A stretch of DNA of 64,000 bases, taken from contig CM027385.1 of the NCBI GenBank assembly GCA_015680905.1, positions 22,884,501 through 22,948,500 of the forward strand, written 5' to 3'. This document shows positions 22,211-34,734 of the stretch, piece after piece. Positions within the stretch are counted from its first letter, which is position 1; the number at the start of each line of letters is the position of its first letter. This DNA comes from Coptis chinensis. Its lineage: Eukaryota; Streptophyta; Magnoliopsida; Ranunculales; Ranunculaceae. Under the pieces are notes generated by a model, which saw only the letters and a list, made by a program, of their open reading frames with translations, was not told the origin of the DNA and did not search any database. The position numbers and the translations under genes were made by a program.

Positions 22211-23356
22211 GGCAAAGAATGCTCGTGCAAAACAATTCCGAGCCCCAAGATACACAGTGATCAACGGACGATTGTTCCGCAAATCCGCAGGAGGACCCCA
22301 CCTAAGGTGCATAACTCCGCGCGAAGGTCAGCTCATTTTCGATGAAATCCACAAAAGTGAATGTGGCAACCATGCAGGAGCAAGATCTCTGGCACATAAA
22401 GCAATAGCCCAAGGATATTATTGGCCAGGCATGCATATCGAGGCAAAAAGGTACGTTCTTAAATGCCACCAATGTCAAACATTTGGCCACAACCACCTAA
22501 GTCCAGCAAGGGAATTGATCAATATTGCCAGCCCATGGCCTTTGCACATGTGGGGGCTAGACATCATGGGACCATTCATCCCACAAAAGAAAACATGGCT
22601 CAAATAAGTCCTAGCAGCCACATATTACTTCACCAAGTGGGTTAAAGCAATCCCACTAGTCCAAGTCAAGGAAGTCAACGTCATCAAATTCATAAGGACC
22701 AATATAATCACAAGATTTGGTCTACCCCACACCCTTGTCATGGACAACGGAACCCAATTTGTTGGCACACAAGTCAAGGCTTTTATACAAAAATGGTGCA
22801 TCACTCAAGCATTTTCTACACCTAGATATGCACAAAGCAATGCCCAAGCAGAGGCCACAAACAAGGTCATCAAAGAAAACCTCCAAAAGAAATTAGAGAG
22901 CAAGAAAAGCCAATGGCCAAAACAACTCGAGAACATTATATGGGCATACAAAACAACAGCCAGAGCCAGTACCAATGAGTCTCCTTTCACACTTTGCTTC
23001 GTAACAGAAGTAGTAATACCATCAGAATTCACAATCACAACCACACGTTCTGACAACATCTTGGCAAAAGAAGTTGATCTCCTAGAGGAACGTAGAGAAG
23101 TAGTTGCAATATCCCTAGCTCGGTACCACCAAACAATCTAACGATCTTACAACAAGAAGGTCATCCGAAGATCTTTTCAAGCTGGGGACCTAGTCCTCAA
23201 AAAGACACTAGCTCCAGCCAAGCTCGACCCAACATGGGAAGGCCCCTACATTGTTGACAAAGTCGTTGGAAATGGTGCATACTGGATCAAAACTCAGCTC
23301 GGTGATATGCTTCCCCGACCTTGGAATACAGCTCTCCTAAAGCGATTTTATCAATA
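22211..23356 (+). pseudogene. G1 Tat-type gypsy integrase
   Basis: After the third insertion G1 continues in frame with linker residues and the integrase. Visible are the H2C2 zinc finger (HAGARSLAHKAIAQGYYWP then CHQCQTFGH), the catalytic core with GLDIMGPF (first Asp), VMDNGTQFVG (second Asp) and NAQAEATNK (Glu), then WAYKTTARASTNESPF and a C-terminal domain with AGDLVLKK and WEGPYIVDKVVGNGAYWI. The polyprotein ends at a TAA at 23354-23356. Internal stops at about 22605 and 23139 inactivate it, although all three DDE residues are kept. Integrase follows the extra RNase H, the gene order expected for the Tat lineage. Confidence 0.9.
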
Positions 23357-24418
23357 AGTTTTTCTCCATATACATAAGTCGATATGAATAAAATTTCATC
23401 AACATTTTGAGTACAGATGTCATTTTTTGCATTACATGAGTACCATGCATCTTGCACTACGCAACCTGACCTAGGACACAATGTCAGGTCGTACATCAAA
23501 GGTGGAGCCAAGAATGACTCAACTACAACAACCACGCAATGGTTAATTATTAATCAATTCAAACTAAGGTCCCCCAAAAGGACCTTAAATCAACTTAACA
23601 CCAACGCCAGGGTTAAGTATGACTCAACTGTAATTGTCACTCAAAGGCCAATTATCAGACAAATACAATCCAGGAGACCCCCAAAAGGACCCCAAGTCAA
23701 CTTACGACCTCAAAATGGTTTAAGTTAGACTCAACTACAATGGCCATTCAAAGGCTAATTACAAAAGGTTCTCCCAAAAGAAACGACTTATACACACCTA
23801 AACATGGGAAAGCCTAGGTGTCAACTATGCAAATATACCAGGTTGTACACAAATGTTCTACAATCTATTACAATCAGACGCCCTATCCAAGTTCAGCAGT
23901 TCACCAATGTTACCACTATACAACACAGGTCGTCAAACAACAATCAAAAGCAACAAAAGCAATCATATGCATGCAAACCTAAAGCACAATCTCAACAAGT
24001 AAGTAATTTAAATATTTTTACTTAAATACAAATTTGGTTAGATATTGGAAGCCCCCAGGTTATCCCAAGAAAACGACCTCAATATCCCCATCATCAAAAA
24101 TATTGTTTATCAGTAGCAAAGTGCAAGTGTTTCAATATTGTTCAAAGAAACAGCCAACTAAAATCAAACCAGAGAAGCACAAGACTAAACAGCAGGAGAA
24201 ACTTGATCAACATTCAAAGGATCCAGCTCATTACCCTATACAGCGACAGAACTGCTAGCCGAATCACCACCAACAGTCAACACATCTTTGACAACATCAT
24301 CAGGAGAGGTAGCGGAGCAACACCTAGATCGGATGGCAGATCAGATCGTCTACTAGCATCTACAACAGTATCTTCCGTAGAACTGTTGCAGCCCCACGTT
24401 CAACTGACATCTTGAGGG
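23357..24418 (+). other. G1 post-pol non-coding region
   Basis: The segment follows the G1 polyprotein stop and precedes the antisense ORF. It contains the ~110-bp tandem repeats described separately. No coding sequence is recognised. Tandem repeats between pol and the 3' LTR are common in Tat/Ogre elements. Confidence 0.65.
23505..23790. repeat. Degenerate ~110-bp tandem repeats in G1 3' region
   Basis: Two to three diverged copies of a unit of about 110 bp. Each contains GACTCAACT(A/G)(C/T)AA, a CAAAGGCNAATTA-like word and an AGG(T/A)CCCCCAAAAGGACC-like purine/pyrimidine block. The blocks sit near 23570, 23680 and 23775. Confidence 0.65.
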
Positions 24419-26646
24419 TATGATACTTACGATCTAACTCCAAAAAATCATCCACCATAACATAAGTATCACCACTCTCTACCAAATCCACCAAGTTGTT
24501 ATACTCAATCTCACTTTCGTTCGAAGAATGGCCCGCGCCTTGCACTCGGCCTACTTCTTCTTCCTTCAAATTGAAGAGTCAAAAGAGGGTTGCGGGAGCC
24601 ACTTTCCCACCCAGCTCTTGCACCTAAGTCCTCAGCCCTCTCCACCTATTGCTCGGCCACCAGCTTGTCATAGGGCTCCTTGGTGGCATCTAACTCTTTC
24701 TTGTACAGATCAGAGATAGCTACCATCTCCCTCAACTTCCTATGCATGGCTAGAACCTGACAAATAACAAATTAAGATTAGATCGAACCAATATTGACAA
24801 AGCCCAAAGAGAACAAACTCAGAACGGAAGAACACTCACAAAGCACATCGATCAATCCATCTCTTTCAGGTTCACCTCCCGACTCTTACCATCCAGCTTA
24901 CGCCTATCTCCATCAAGAATAATGCTCTCTAGCAACCCTCTAACAACCAATGAGGACTTCAAACTGTAGTCCCCATTCTTCACAAACTTCCTCAACCCAC
25001 TCTAGGGATCATCATACATGACAAGCCTACTCAGAACGACATCTCCACTCTTGTCACTTGGGGCCACACTCCCTGACCCCTTACACTGCTGAGCAGCAAG
25101 CTCATCCTCATCCACTTTCTTCTTACCACGGGCCTCAGCTACCCCAGCATCAACAGCCAACTCACTCAAGTTCATCTTCTTAAACGGTGCCCGACCTGAA
25201 GAAGTACAACCTTCTACAGTACTAGGTCGTTCCTCAGACTCAGTTCGGGACCTCTTAGGCCCCTCCGTCTCAACCACTTCGGAGCGCCTCTTCAGATTAG
25301 GCCTCCGGAACAAAGTGGGAGCATCACCATCTCTACTGGCACTTCCACCAGCATTATCAACAGCAGGACCACCAGCACTTCCAACACCCGATTCAGAACG
25401 GTTGGGTGCAGAATGATCCGCATCACCAGAGGAGAAGCGGTTGGATGTAGAACGATCCACATCACCAGAGGAGAAGCGGTTGGATGTAGAATGATCCGCA
25501 TCACCAGAGGAGAAGCGGTTGGATGCAAAATGTCCTCCATCCCCCAGCTCGAAACATTGGGATGCCAAACGACCACATCACCCACCTCAGAGTGTCTGGA
25601 TACAGAACGACTTTCAGCAGCTCTGCCAGCCATCCTAGTTGCCCCAGAACGGCTATCACCAACCCTTCCAGCTTTTCTCATTACATCAACAGGTGCCTTC
25701 TTTTGGCTCTCCCTCTCCATGATAGAATCCGAACTAGAATCAGAGAGAACAACCACAGCCTAGCGAGCCCTTGCCTTTTGCTCTAACTTCTTACGGTTGT
25801 CTCTCCTCCATGCCTCTTAAAATAATGTGCAACCTCTCCTAGCAAAGCTCGTTTCTCCTCCAGCTCAAACAAGCAAATCTTTCAATAGCACCGGTCTTAG
25901 TACGACCACAAATAGAAACTTCTGCAAAAACAAAACAAATAAGTCAAAATGTCCAGAATATTAACCTTACAAACATTATGACCTAAAACAAACGACCTAC
26001 CAAACAACTGTACAACACGAGTTTTCAACTCCCAACGAGATGGACAATATCCACCCACAACCAACAATGGCCTACGCCCCCAATCCTCCTTACTCACCCC
26101 CACAATAATAGGAGATTTCGCCTTACCGACCTGAAAACTAAAGTTCAGAGCACCCGACCTCCTCACAACAAAATGCTCCAACACATCTGATAAGCAGATG
26201 TTATAGCCCCTATCATTCAACAAATCCAACACATGAAAAATCCTCAAACTGTTCCCTACGAACTGACAATGGGATTTTCCCAAAAAATTCAACACCTCCA
26301 CAATAAGACGGGAAAAAGGCAACCTCATCATAGCTTTCAACTGTCCATAACAAACAACTACTCCTCTACTCCAAAGAACGGAGTCACCACTAAACAAATT
26401 CCTCTCCCCACTCAGGTCGTATACGGCCAGGTCGGCCTCCACCCAACCAAACTCCTCCCTCAAAGCAGCATAACAATCCTCTGACCTAGGCTTCCACACA
26501 TCCTCAGCCATCATCTCTAACGATGAAGACGACGAAGCCTTATCACCACTGCAAACCCTATCAGCAATCTCTTAATCACTTACTATTCTCTCTCTCCATT
26601 CATCAATTTCAATTTCACCACTCAAGCTATCACTGGTAGCAGACAT
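24419..26646 (-). pseudogene. G1 antisense ORF (putative gypsy-type transposon protein), decayed
   Basis: Opposite to pol, the minus strand carries the remains of a multi-exon protein gene. The proposed ATG is at 26646. The frame has a stop at 26572-26574 and then runs through 26514-25984 with MMAEDVWKPRSEDCYAALRE and LVVGGYCPSRWELKTRVVQLFG. A GT...TTTTTGCAG intron then covers roughly 25983-25922. Later parts (about 25760-25002) are Ser/Asp-rich with repeated RFSSGDADHSTSN units and a basic stretch around LKRRSEVVETEGPKRSR. The distal part (about 24760-24419) has the charged, coiled-coil look of AMHRKLREMVAISDLYKKEL. This matches the layout of the antisense ORFs known in some Tat-lineage elements (Pfam type 'putative gypsy type transposon'). 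Function is unknown. Frameshifts break it. Confidence 0.65.
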
Positions 26647-27054
26647 TACGGATGTAGAAATAAAGAAATGATCAAACTTTTATTTTAGAGTCAAAGAACA
26701 AACCTGAAAAAGAAAGTCATAAGCTTGCGGTTAGTTCTTTCTCTCTGTTTTTTTTTTTCTTTTTCTTCGCTTCTGACTTCTAAAGATAGAGTGAAAATGA
26801 GAAGACGCCCAAAACCAAAACCCTTCAAACACACAAACCTTGAAAGAAAACAAACCGTTTTGGTTTCCCAAGCAAGCACAATCATGACTAGCCCACAAAA
26901 TCGCCGTGATTTGGGCCCATGTTTCAAAACCCAACTGTTCCCACATATTTTTCAAAACCTAAATTCAAAACAAACAGCTGTCAGGCACGAGTTTTCAAAC
27001 TTTATTTTTAAACCGTCCTTTTTCCACACAACAGTTGTCCAAAGAACGGATAAA

Positions 27055-27067
27055 AAATAAAGGGGGC
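27055..27067 (+). other. G1 polypurine tract
   Basis: The purine run AAATAAAGGGGG sits immediately before TGTGTAAGTACC, the start of the G1 3' LTR. This is the normal plus-strand primer position. Confidence 0.7.
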
Positions 27068-27123
27068 TGTGTAAGTACCCTCCATTCCACACTACAATAC
27101 ACGTGTCCACATACCAGGTCATC
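27068..27123 (+). repeat. G1 3' LTR, first 56 bp
   Basis: The LTR starts TGTGTAAGTACC after the polypurine tract and is cut at 27123 by the Athila-like insertion. It resumes at 46022 after the repeated TCATC. The matching 5' LTR lies outside the window. Confidence 0.75.
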
Positions 27124-28331
27124 TGATAAAAGTAATTTTACGTATTCTAACTATCTATGCGTAAACACAAATAATCAAATTACGTAAATACGTGTTTATA
27201 TCAATATTCCTACTCTCAATAATGAAGTAATATCGAGAGTCGATTCGCTCCACTCTCAATCTATCAAGACTAAATAGAATTCAACTAATCAAACCAAAAG
27301 GAACAATGGTGAGAGTGATGTGTTTGGTGTGAAATTTCTATACTACCATTCCCAACACAAGAACAATAATAACAATAAGACATAATTAAATTAAACTGAA
27401 ATTAAAATTTTATAAATCTAAATTTAACAATAGTCTAAGAATCAAAATGAAGACAACCTAATTTATGAATTTAATGAACAATAATCCAACCCAACATCAA
27501 TAACTACGAAATGACTAACAACCAAGAAATGAAATTAGATCTAAGCAATAGATAAATGACAAAATTGAATTTGATCAATAATAAACTACTTTATTTATCT
27601 AATGAAGCAAGAACAATATTTTAATACTTTAAATTAAAACAAGGGAAATGAAAACTAATTAAAATAGAGATTTAATTCTAGATCTAAAAATTATTCAAAC
27701 CCTAAACTCCATTAACATTAGCTTCCTAACCTAACTACTTTTTCTACCTAACCTAATTGCCATTAACAAAGAGTCAAGCTTTTGTTTTATACTTCCAGAT
27801 CCAAAATCGTGCATGGGCTTGGAGCCATATTTTGGGCGGAAAATCGGACCCAAAACCCAATTTCTTTAGTCCAAAATGGGCTCTTCAGCTACAGTTGGCT
27901 TCGACAGATGTTTCGTCCACTTTTGCTCCTCTGATTGGGCCAAGGCTTGGACCAATAGAAAGCTCTTTTCGAGCCGGTCGTTTTGACATAAGCTACTCCC
28001 AATTCCGAGATCTGAGTCCAAAGATATGGCCTTCGGAAGTTCTGGCGACTTTGTGTCTTTGTTTACGCCCGCGTTGACCTTGACTTTTCAGCTTTTGGCC
28101 GGGCTTTACAAAGGCTTTGTCTCCTTGAATCTTGGCCTTTATCACAGAACTTCTTAGCAACCAACCCTTGCTCCTTTATCTCATCAAAGTGGCACATTTC
28201 TGCACATAATTGACTTTGAAGCCTGAAATGCATAAAACACGTGTCGGTATTAACTCTTACTTATTACTCACATAATTGGTCTAAAAGTATGATTGTTAAG
28301 GAGTTAAAACTACAGTTTTGGGCTCTTATCA
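27124..28331 (-). repeat. Athila-like array, left LTR (3' LTR)
   Basis: This 1208-bp LTR has ends TGATAAAAG...CTTATCA on the + strand. It shares nearly all sequence with the other two, differing mainly by small indels at CG-containing words. The PPT follows at 28332-28345. Confidence 0.9.
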
Positions 28332-30268
28332 AACCACCCCCAAACAGCATTTTACTTGTCCTCAAGCAAATATGAAAAATTAGAATAAGTGACCAAAAAT
28401 GGAGTTCTAACTACTCTCGTTTATTGAGTCGCGATTGCATTTACCATATCATAAGGCCTTAAACCACTAGGAATTCCCTAGTGGACGAAGTTATAGCCTC
28501 GTGAGAGTTTTCCAGTGAAGGTACTCACAAACTTCATCTATACTACAACGACTAAGAAATAAAACTATTGTTTCCTTATTTTATGCCTCAATTATCTATA
28601 CATCTCAATTGGGCAATGAATCTGAGAATAGTCATGTCTAAACCTAAGCTAATATATGCATAATAATCAATCATCTACTTAATAACATATATACAATGAG
28701 TAATGCTATGAAATGCTTAGCAGGTCCGTTTCTGAAAACTAGGAATAGCGTCCTTAAGTAGGTCCTCACATAAAAGTCAAGACAAAAATCACTCTGATTT
28801 TTCCGCTCAAGTTTCGCTACTCCAAGGTGTGTAATTGGCTTTACTTTACCTTACAATCTCAATGACACACAAGGAAGCCGGAGTCGATCAAACACAACTG
28901 CCACTTACTATCACACTAACCTATTCCTAATTGAGCTAGAGGTCTTTATTAGGTGTTGCGGGGATTAGGAGATGGTTTAAGAAGGAAGGAAATGGATATT
29001 CAAAAGGACAAGTCTGAGATAATAGAGTCTTCATATTATGTAACTTAGAGAAAACCTTGTTATTTTCTTTTGCTTCTATACTTTGTTTCCATCCTTAGCC
29101 ATATTTTTTCTTTTTTTTTTCTTTGGCTTTTGACTCCCTTTTATTCTATTTTTTGGAGTTTTATTTATTTCTATATTTTTTTTTTTTTTTTATTTTTTTT
29201 TTTTTTTTGAATGGAAACTTCTTTTTTTTTCTGAAGCAACTAACTAATTTTTGTTTACACAGTTTTTCTCTTCTTCTTTCTTCACTTTCGTTCTATTCTC
29301 GGACTTATTCTAGATTGGGTAAGTTGATTTTTTTATTTTGTTTTGTTTTTGTAACAGGGGTAAAGGAATTGTGGTTTATGGAAGGCTAAAGAAAGGCTCG
29401 AGAGGGGCTTACTAGCGGAAAATAATTCATAGGTTTGAATTTTTGGCTATATCGATCCAAAGAGGGCCTAAATTCTCGCTTAGGATATGGCATAGTGATC
29501 AAGCAAGTGGACGTGTGATTTGTCTATCCGGATTTTACTTCTCCCTTGTGTCATTTCTCAAATGTTTCACTCATATAAGGCTTTAGGCTATATTCTCACA
29601 GGATTTGTAGAATAAGTACTCTAGCCTAGATTTCATAAACTTACTACTAACAATCATAGATACTCATGTAATATATTTATAGATAGATGCAAAGATTATT
29701 ACCTACATATTAACCTAAGTTTCTAACAATTATTCTGATGCAAAAGCTACGTGAGACTTCTAGATTGTTAAGAGCATAGAGAAAGAAAACAATACCAATA
29801 TTCCTAAGTGTATAGCATAAACTTATTTATTTATATTTTTGAAATTTTTAACTTGAAAACAAATGCATATTATACATATCTATATCCTAACAGATGCCTT
29901 AATTACACGTGTTTCTATGCCCCCAAACAAGAAACATGCTTTGTCCTCAAAGTATTTAAATAGAGAGGGTAGAAAAATACCATGGAAACGTGAAAAAATT
30001 CGAACATCTGCAAAACAAGGTTATAACATACTAATATAGAAAAGTAAAACCGACGCGACTCTATAAGAGTTCCACCCATTATGGGGTTAACAGAATTAAA
30101 TTGCTTGGGACATAAGCGCATAACTAACTGAAACTAAAAACTTACCTCCACTCCAGCGTTTTCGTCATCCTCCTCTTTCTATCAAGAAGTGAGGTTCCTT
30201 CAAGCGTCTGCCATGCCATGATAATTTGTCATGCTTCACGCCATTTATCATCTATGATTGCTAACCTA
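28332..30268. other. Athila-like copy 1, 3' non-coding region
   Basis: About 1.9 kb between the PPT and the distal ORF has no coding sequence I recognise. It contains long T-runs on the + strand (29105-29240), which are A-runs on the sense strand. Copy 2 has the equivalent stretch at 37177-39185. Confidence 0.6.
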
Positions 30269-30829
30269 TTAAGCGCCACTTGGTCGGATGGGGTGTAAGG
30301 TGCAACCTGATGAGGTTGTATCCTCCATCCTTACCAAGTCATTGCACGGAAAGATCTGATAATATAATTGGTGGGTCTCACAAATGTCGACCCCAACCCA
30401 ATCCGTGAAACGGGCACAAAAAATAGGAAAGAAACATAGTATAATACGGCAAACTAATATAGGCATAAGAAGATACTTATGCCTCATGCTATGGGCTCGT
30501 GCTAAACTAGACATCAAAGTTCTGGGAAGGTCATGGCACATACGTCTCGTGGCTAAAGCAAGGAAGACGTTGCAAGTGGCATCATTCACAGAAGAAAAAT
30601 GTCATTCCCCTAAAATGTTTAGCATGATCCAAAATATAATAGTTCCTATGTTCATGGACAGGCTACCAAGGGCGGCGTTATATTCCCCTTGGTCCTCGAT
30701 ACGGAAAATGCCTGCCCCATACGACTCATGCAAAAACTCATAAGTGTAGACATACATATTATCTACCCAATAGCACCATGGGTCTTGTATTTCAGCGGGC
30801 ATGGCAAGTCCAAGAACAAATGCTAGCAA
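30269..30829 (-). pseudogene. Athila-like copy 1, distal ORF resembling the plant 'transposase_32' domain
   Basis: Two overlapping frames encode a single degraded protein. 30829-30602 includes YVYTYEFLHESYGAGIFRIE and MNIGTIIFWIMLNI. 30589-30269 includes MNDATCNVFLALATRRMCHD, LARAHSMRHKYLLMPIL and WVGVDICETHQL. The pattern of an initial strand/helix block followed by a segment rich in small hydrophobics and 'LPY/LMP' resembles the putative plant transposon domain found in Athila-type ORFs. The match is from memory of family character and is weak. Copy 2 has the same protein near 39186-39640, with different frameshifts. It lies where an autonomous Athila would carry pol or an extra ORF. Confidence 0.4.
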
Positions 30830-32269
30830 GAACCATAAGCGGTTCCCGAGCCTCGTGTGTGATCACCTCAAAACCAAGCACCATAAGTAGTGCTTTGAAA
30901 CAAATCTTTGAAAGATTGTTCGGTATTATTATAGGAGATGTCATCTCGAACTACGCTCTAGAACACCTTTCTGCGAATGAACCGGGAACAACCCGCTGGA
31001 AAATTGAAATTTTTCTGGTCGACGAAAGTCGGGGCGCCATCCAACTAACTAGCGCGAAGTCGCTTTGTGTATTTGGAATTCCAGTGTTTGAGCCTTCAGT
31101 CGCTGACCTTGCTGCGCCTATCGAACAAAATTTCGACAAAAGTGTAGGCGCGAGCGCTACTCAAAAGGCGCGCTCCAGGGTGTTGATTAAGTGAAAAATG
31201 CGACAAAACGGGGAAACGTGGGAGTGAAAGGTGAGAAATGGAAGTTAGGTGTAGTGTGGGTTGTGAGTGTAGAATGAATGAAGTTTTTATAGGTTTTGAA
31301 TTGTTAAAACGAATCGGTAAGTTGCCAAAAAGCTTTAAGGCAATTTCCGGAAACAATAAAATTTCCGAACCCGAAAACGGAAACAACTCATATTCTTGAT
31401 TCTATAACAACCCTAATATCTTTTACACTTTGGATTTAGACTAGTAACTTCTAAACTCTCTTAGATTTCATCATACCACCACATCTAATCATAGGTATGC
31501 CAATTATGACAATATTCTCAACCTTCACTCCAAAACAAACTCTAAAATGGAGGATCTTCTACAAATCATGATAGAATAAATAATACCACCCCCAAACAAT
31601 TCGGGAAGGTGGGATTAACAATAAAAACCATGCACAATTTGAAAAGAACAACATTATATTAAAATTGAAATTCAAACAACATTTAACTACCAAATTCAAA
31701 GTTAACTACGGAATTTAACAACGTAACATCCTATCTACTAAAAATAATAAAAGACAACATCAAAACAACAAACAAAGAGAAATCTAGCTACTCTTAAAGG
31801 GAGCGAGGGGGGGATAAGAATAGGAAGTTTAGTGATCAAGCATGGAAAAACCAAACACCCCACCCCCAAACAAATTTTTGAAAACAGCTTTGTAAAAATT
31901 TGTTTTAAAACGTGGGTCTTTTAAAGTCAGATTCCCTAGACTTAAAGTGATATATATGTATTTACATGCAGTTTCCCATATATCAATAATCTAAACAATT
32001 GTGGATCTTTCCATAAATAGTTAACATGGAATGCACCACCAAACAGAATCAAGCTCCAAAACTTTCTACAACGCAACTTCGTTGAATAAGAAGAAGTCCA
32101 AGTGAATGATCGTGAGTAAATGAATGGTTTTGGAAAATACTTGGAATGTGGATAAGTGTTAGAAGAAAAGGGTGGGAAGAATGATTGGATTTTATGAGGG
32201 ATTAACTTCAGTGGATGGTGGTAGGGTGGTGCTCTAGGTAGTGCTTGAGAAGGTGGATCATCACAAAGC
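30830..32269. other. Athila-like copy 1, region between protease and distal ORF
   Basis: No RT, RNase H or integrase motif is found where pol should be. The long overlapping ORFs on both strands at 30778-31386 match no family I recognise. The region 31400-32260 is AT-rich and non-coding. This gap is the reason for calling the element non-autonomous. Confidence 0.65.
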
Positions 32270-33190
32270 TCTTAGAAACTCGGCCGAATTCCTCATCTAG
32301 GTTGTTCACATCCATATAATTATGGTATTCATCTCCATCTTTGAGGAATTCATCTATCTCGCTCTATTGTGAGGTGTAGTCCATCTCTTGTATGGTCGAA
32401 GCGCAGGGTTGAAAATTCTTTCTCTAGTTCGGTTATGTTCAAAGAGTCAAAATTGTGATCTTTGTCTTCTTCCATAAGAGGGGTATCTACTAGTGTGGGG
32501 ACTAAAGCGTCAGCCGCACTAATGTGAGGTACAAAACTCTCAATGGACTTCACTTCTCCTTCTATAGGCAAACCTAGTTGTCCCTGTTTTTGTCTAAACA
32601 TGTTAACTTCTACAGAAAGATTTCCAAAAGTAAGAGTCATTGAGCCATCCCGACAATTGATTTGAGCATTGGCTGTTGCCAAGAAAGGACGCCCTAAGAT
32701 GATGGGAATGGAATCATGAGCAACTTCTGTGTCGAGAATAACAAAGTCGGCTGGATAGTAAAAATCCTGAACTTTAACGAGAATATTTTCAACTACACCC
32801 TTGGGATACTTAATAGAACGATCGGCTAACTGCAAAGTCGTTTTGGTTGGTTTAAGTTTTGTTAGACCCAGTTGTTTATATAAATAAAAAGGGAGTAAGT
32901 TAACACTTTCCTCCTGGTCTAATAAAGCAGCGTTGTTATAAAGGTATCACCTAAGGTACATTGTACCCGTAGGGCGACCAGGGTCCTTGTACTTAACAAT
33001 TCCATTATGTTCGGATAAAAGAGGGATATTGTTCAGGTTAAGAAGGCTTCGTGGGGTATGTTGGTTTTCCTCTTCTTGGTGCACAACTCTTTTAGAAACT
33101 TAAAGCGTGTCCGTAGACTTTTTATAGCATCTAGAAAAGGTAGGTTGATAGTTAGATTTTTAAACACTTCCCTAATCTCATCAAAATTCT
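32270..33190 (-). pseudogene. Athila-like copy 1 protease region
   Basis: The minus strand reads PFLDAIKS and FLKELCTKKRK, the gag-protease linker typical of Athila. Then comes an aspartic protease with ALLDQEESVNLLPFYLY where the family has a D-x-GAS-VNLLP active site, then LQLADRSIKYPKGVVENILV, FYYPADFVILDTEV and IPIILGRPFLATANAQINC. The catalytic DTGA is altered to DQEE. Copy 2 at the same place reads DTG but loses one base. A frameshift around the active site separates the two halves. The domain processes Gag/Pol in active relatives; this copy should be inactive if the sequence is correct. Confidence 0.85.
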
Positions 33191-33499
33191 CGTCCTTTTT
33201 TAGACACAATTAGTCTCTCGGGATACACGGTGGTTTATCTTTATGCCTAATATGAGGGGAACATATTTGTTAACCGTTGCTTTATCTTTTATCACTTTCG
33301 AAACTAGGTTTCCATATTGGAACCTCTACAGTGTAGGGTCTTCGGTTTCTATTATAGTATTTGGTATGGTATCATTTTTAGTTTCATGGGTAATCTTTAG
33401 GTATAGTCACTTGGTTATCAACTACTACAACGAACGGGGTAGTGACTGCTGTGGGTCCCCTTTTGGTTTATATTACCATTACACTCAATACTTTTTATT

Positions 33500-34734
33500 T
33501 CGAAGGCGGTGTTTGTTAACTTAGGATTAGGCACTGCTTAACTTGGAAACACGCCGGTTTGGTTATTATTTTGGTTAGAAGACATGTCAATAACCTTTTG
33601 GCACAAAGACTGCATCATTTGCATCGTTTGTTTCATCATATTAGAGTTTTGATCATCTTTGATCTTTCATCAAGTTGGAGTTTTGTTGCATAATTTGATT
33701 TTGTTTCTCCAACAAGTTCACTACTACTTTGTCGTAGATGGTTGTATTGGAATTAAAGCTTGTTGAGCGTTCATGTCTTGATGTTGATAGTTAAGGTTAT
33801 GGGTACTAAACCTCTATTCTGTCACCTAAGTTCCCTTGTCCTTGATGTTGAAGTTAACCGGGTTGAAATGTGGTGGTTGTGGTGGTGTTTGTGCATAGAC
33901 AAGAGGACAATAGAAGTCGGAATGCTCAAGACTACAAATGATATTACAACGAGTAGAGTTAATGTTCATGACTGGAGTGGGTTGTTGTTGAACGAGATGG
34001 CATCTACCTTTTAGTGAGGGCATCGATAAGAGTTTTAAGCTTCGGGATCATGTTTAACCTCAAGAGAAGAAGGAGAGGAGCGGGAGGAATCGTTACCTCC
34101 CCCCAATTGTTGTTCCTCTTAGATTGATCTTCTAAGAATGTATAAGCCTCCAAGGCTCCTTTACTAAGAAAACTACCCCAGTCATGATATCTAGAACCTC
34201 CTTATGATAATGTGAAAGCCCCTTGAAGAAAGCACGAACAAAGCGTGTCTTTCGCAAGATTATGATCTTGAGGGCATTCAATGAGAAGATCGATTGAAAC
34301 GATTCCGGGCCTCTGAAAAGGATTCATGAGGATTATGGTGGAAGAAATGAATCTTGTGAAGCATTTCATCCGTCTTCATGGTTGGTAAAACTGTTCCATG
34401 AACAATTGAACAAGTTGAGCCCATGAGTCCACGAGTTTGGCGTTTGGGCAGTTAACCAAGACGCCGCCTTGTCGGCTAGGGTGAAAGGAAACACCCTAAG
34501 TTTAACTTGATCCGGACTTACGCTAGGATTATGGAATGTAGTGAGAACTTGGTCTATCCTAATGCGATGTCTTTGGTAAGGCTTCTCATGGTCTAAACCA
34601 TGAAAAACCGGTAACAAGTTAAATATATTAGGGGGATTCAAAATCCCCACTAGGTCTGCAAGAACGATGCACACTTAGGGCCATCGTTTAGGACTTTATA
34701 AAAATCGAGAGAGAGTCTCTTGTTCTTTAGCCAT
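33500..34734 (-). pseudogene. Athila-like copy 1 gag
   Basis: A start codon at 34734 begins MAKEQETLS. The Gag core follows with FNLLPVFHGLDHEKPYQ, KLRVFPFTLADKAASWLTAQ and downstream HNLCEKTRFVRAFFKGLSHY and GALEAYTFLEDQSKRNN, typical of Athila Gag, which packages the RNA. Further on are a Cys/His motif remnant (CSLEHSDFYCP) and a Gln/Asn-rich tail. Several frameshifts and stops, near 34690, 34450 and 34280, break it. Copy 2 retains a longer continuous core. Confidence 0.85.

Noticed and set aside
25413..25763. 116-codon plus-strand ORF with repeated RGEAVGC units
   Set aside because: It is a shadow of the serine/aspartate repeat region of the antisense ORF on the minus strand.
29123..29389. 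Phe/Leu-rich ORF
   Set aside because: It is a translation of T-runs in the 3' region of the Athila-like element.
30778..31386. Long overlapping ORFs on both strands (138 codons plus strand; 96 codons minus strand)
   Set aside because: They match no family I know and are disrupted in the second copy (39811-40254), so no selection on the frame is evident.
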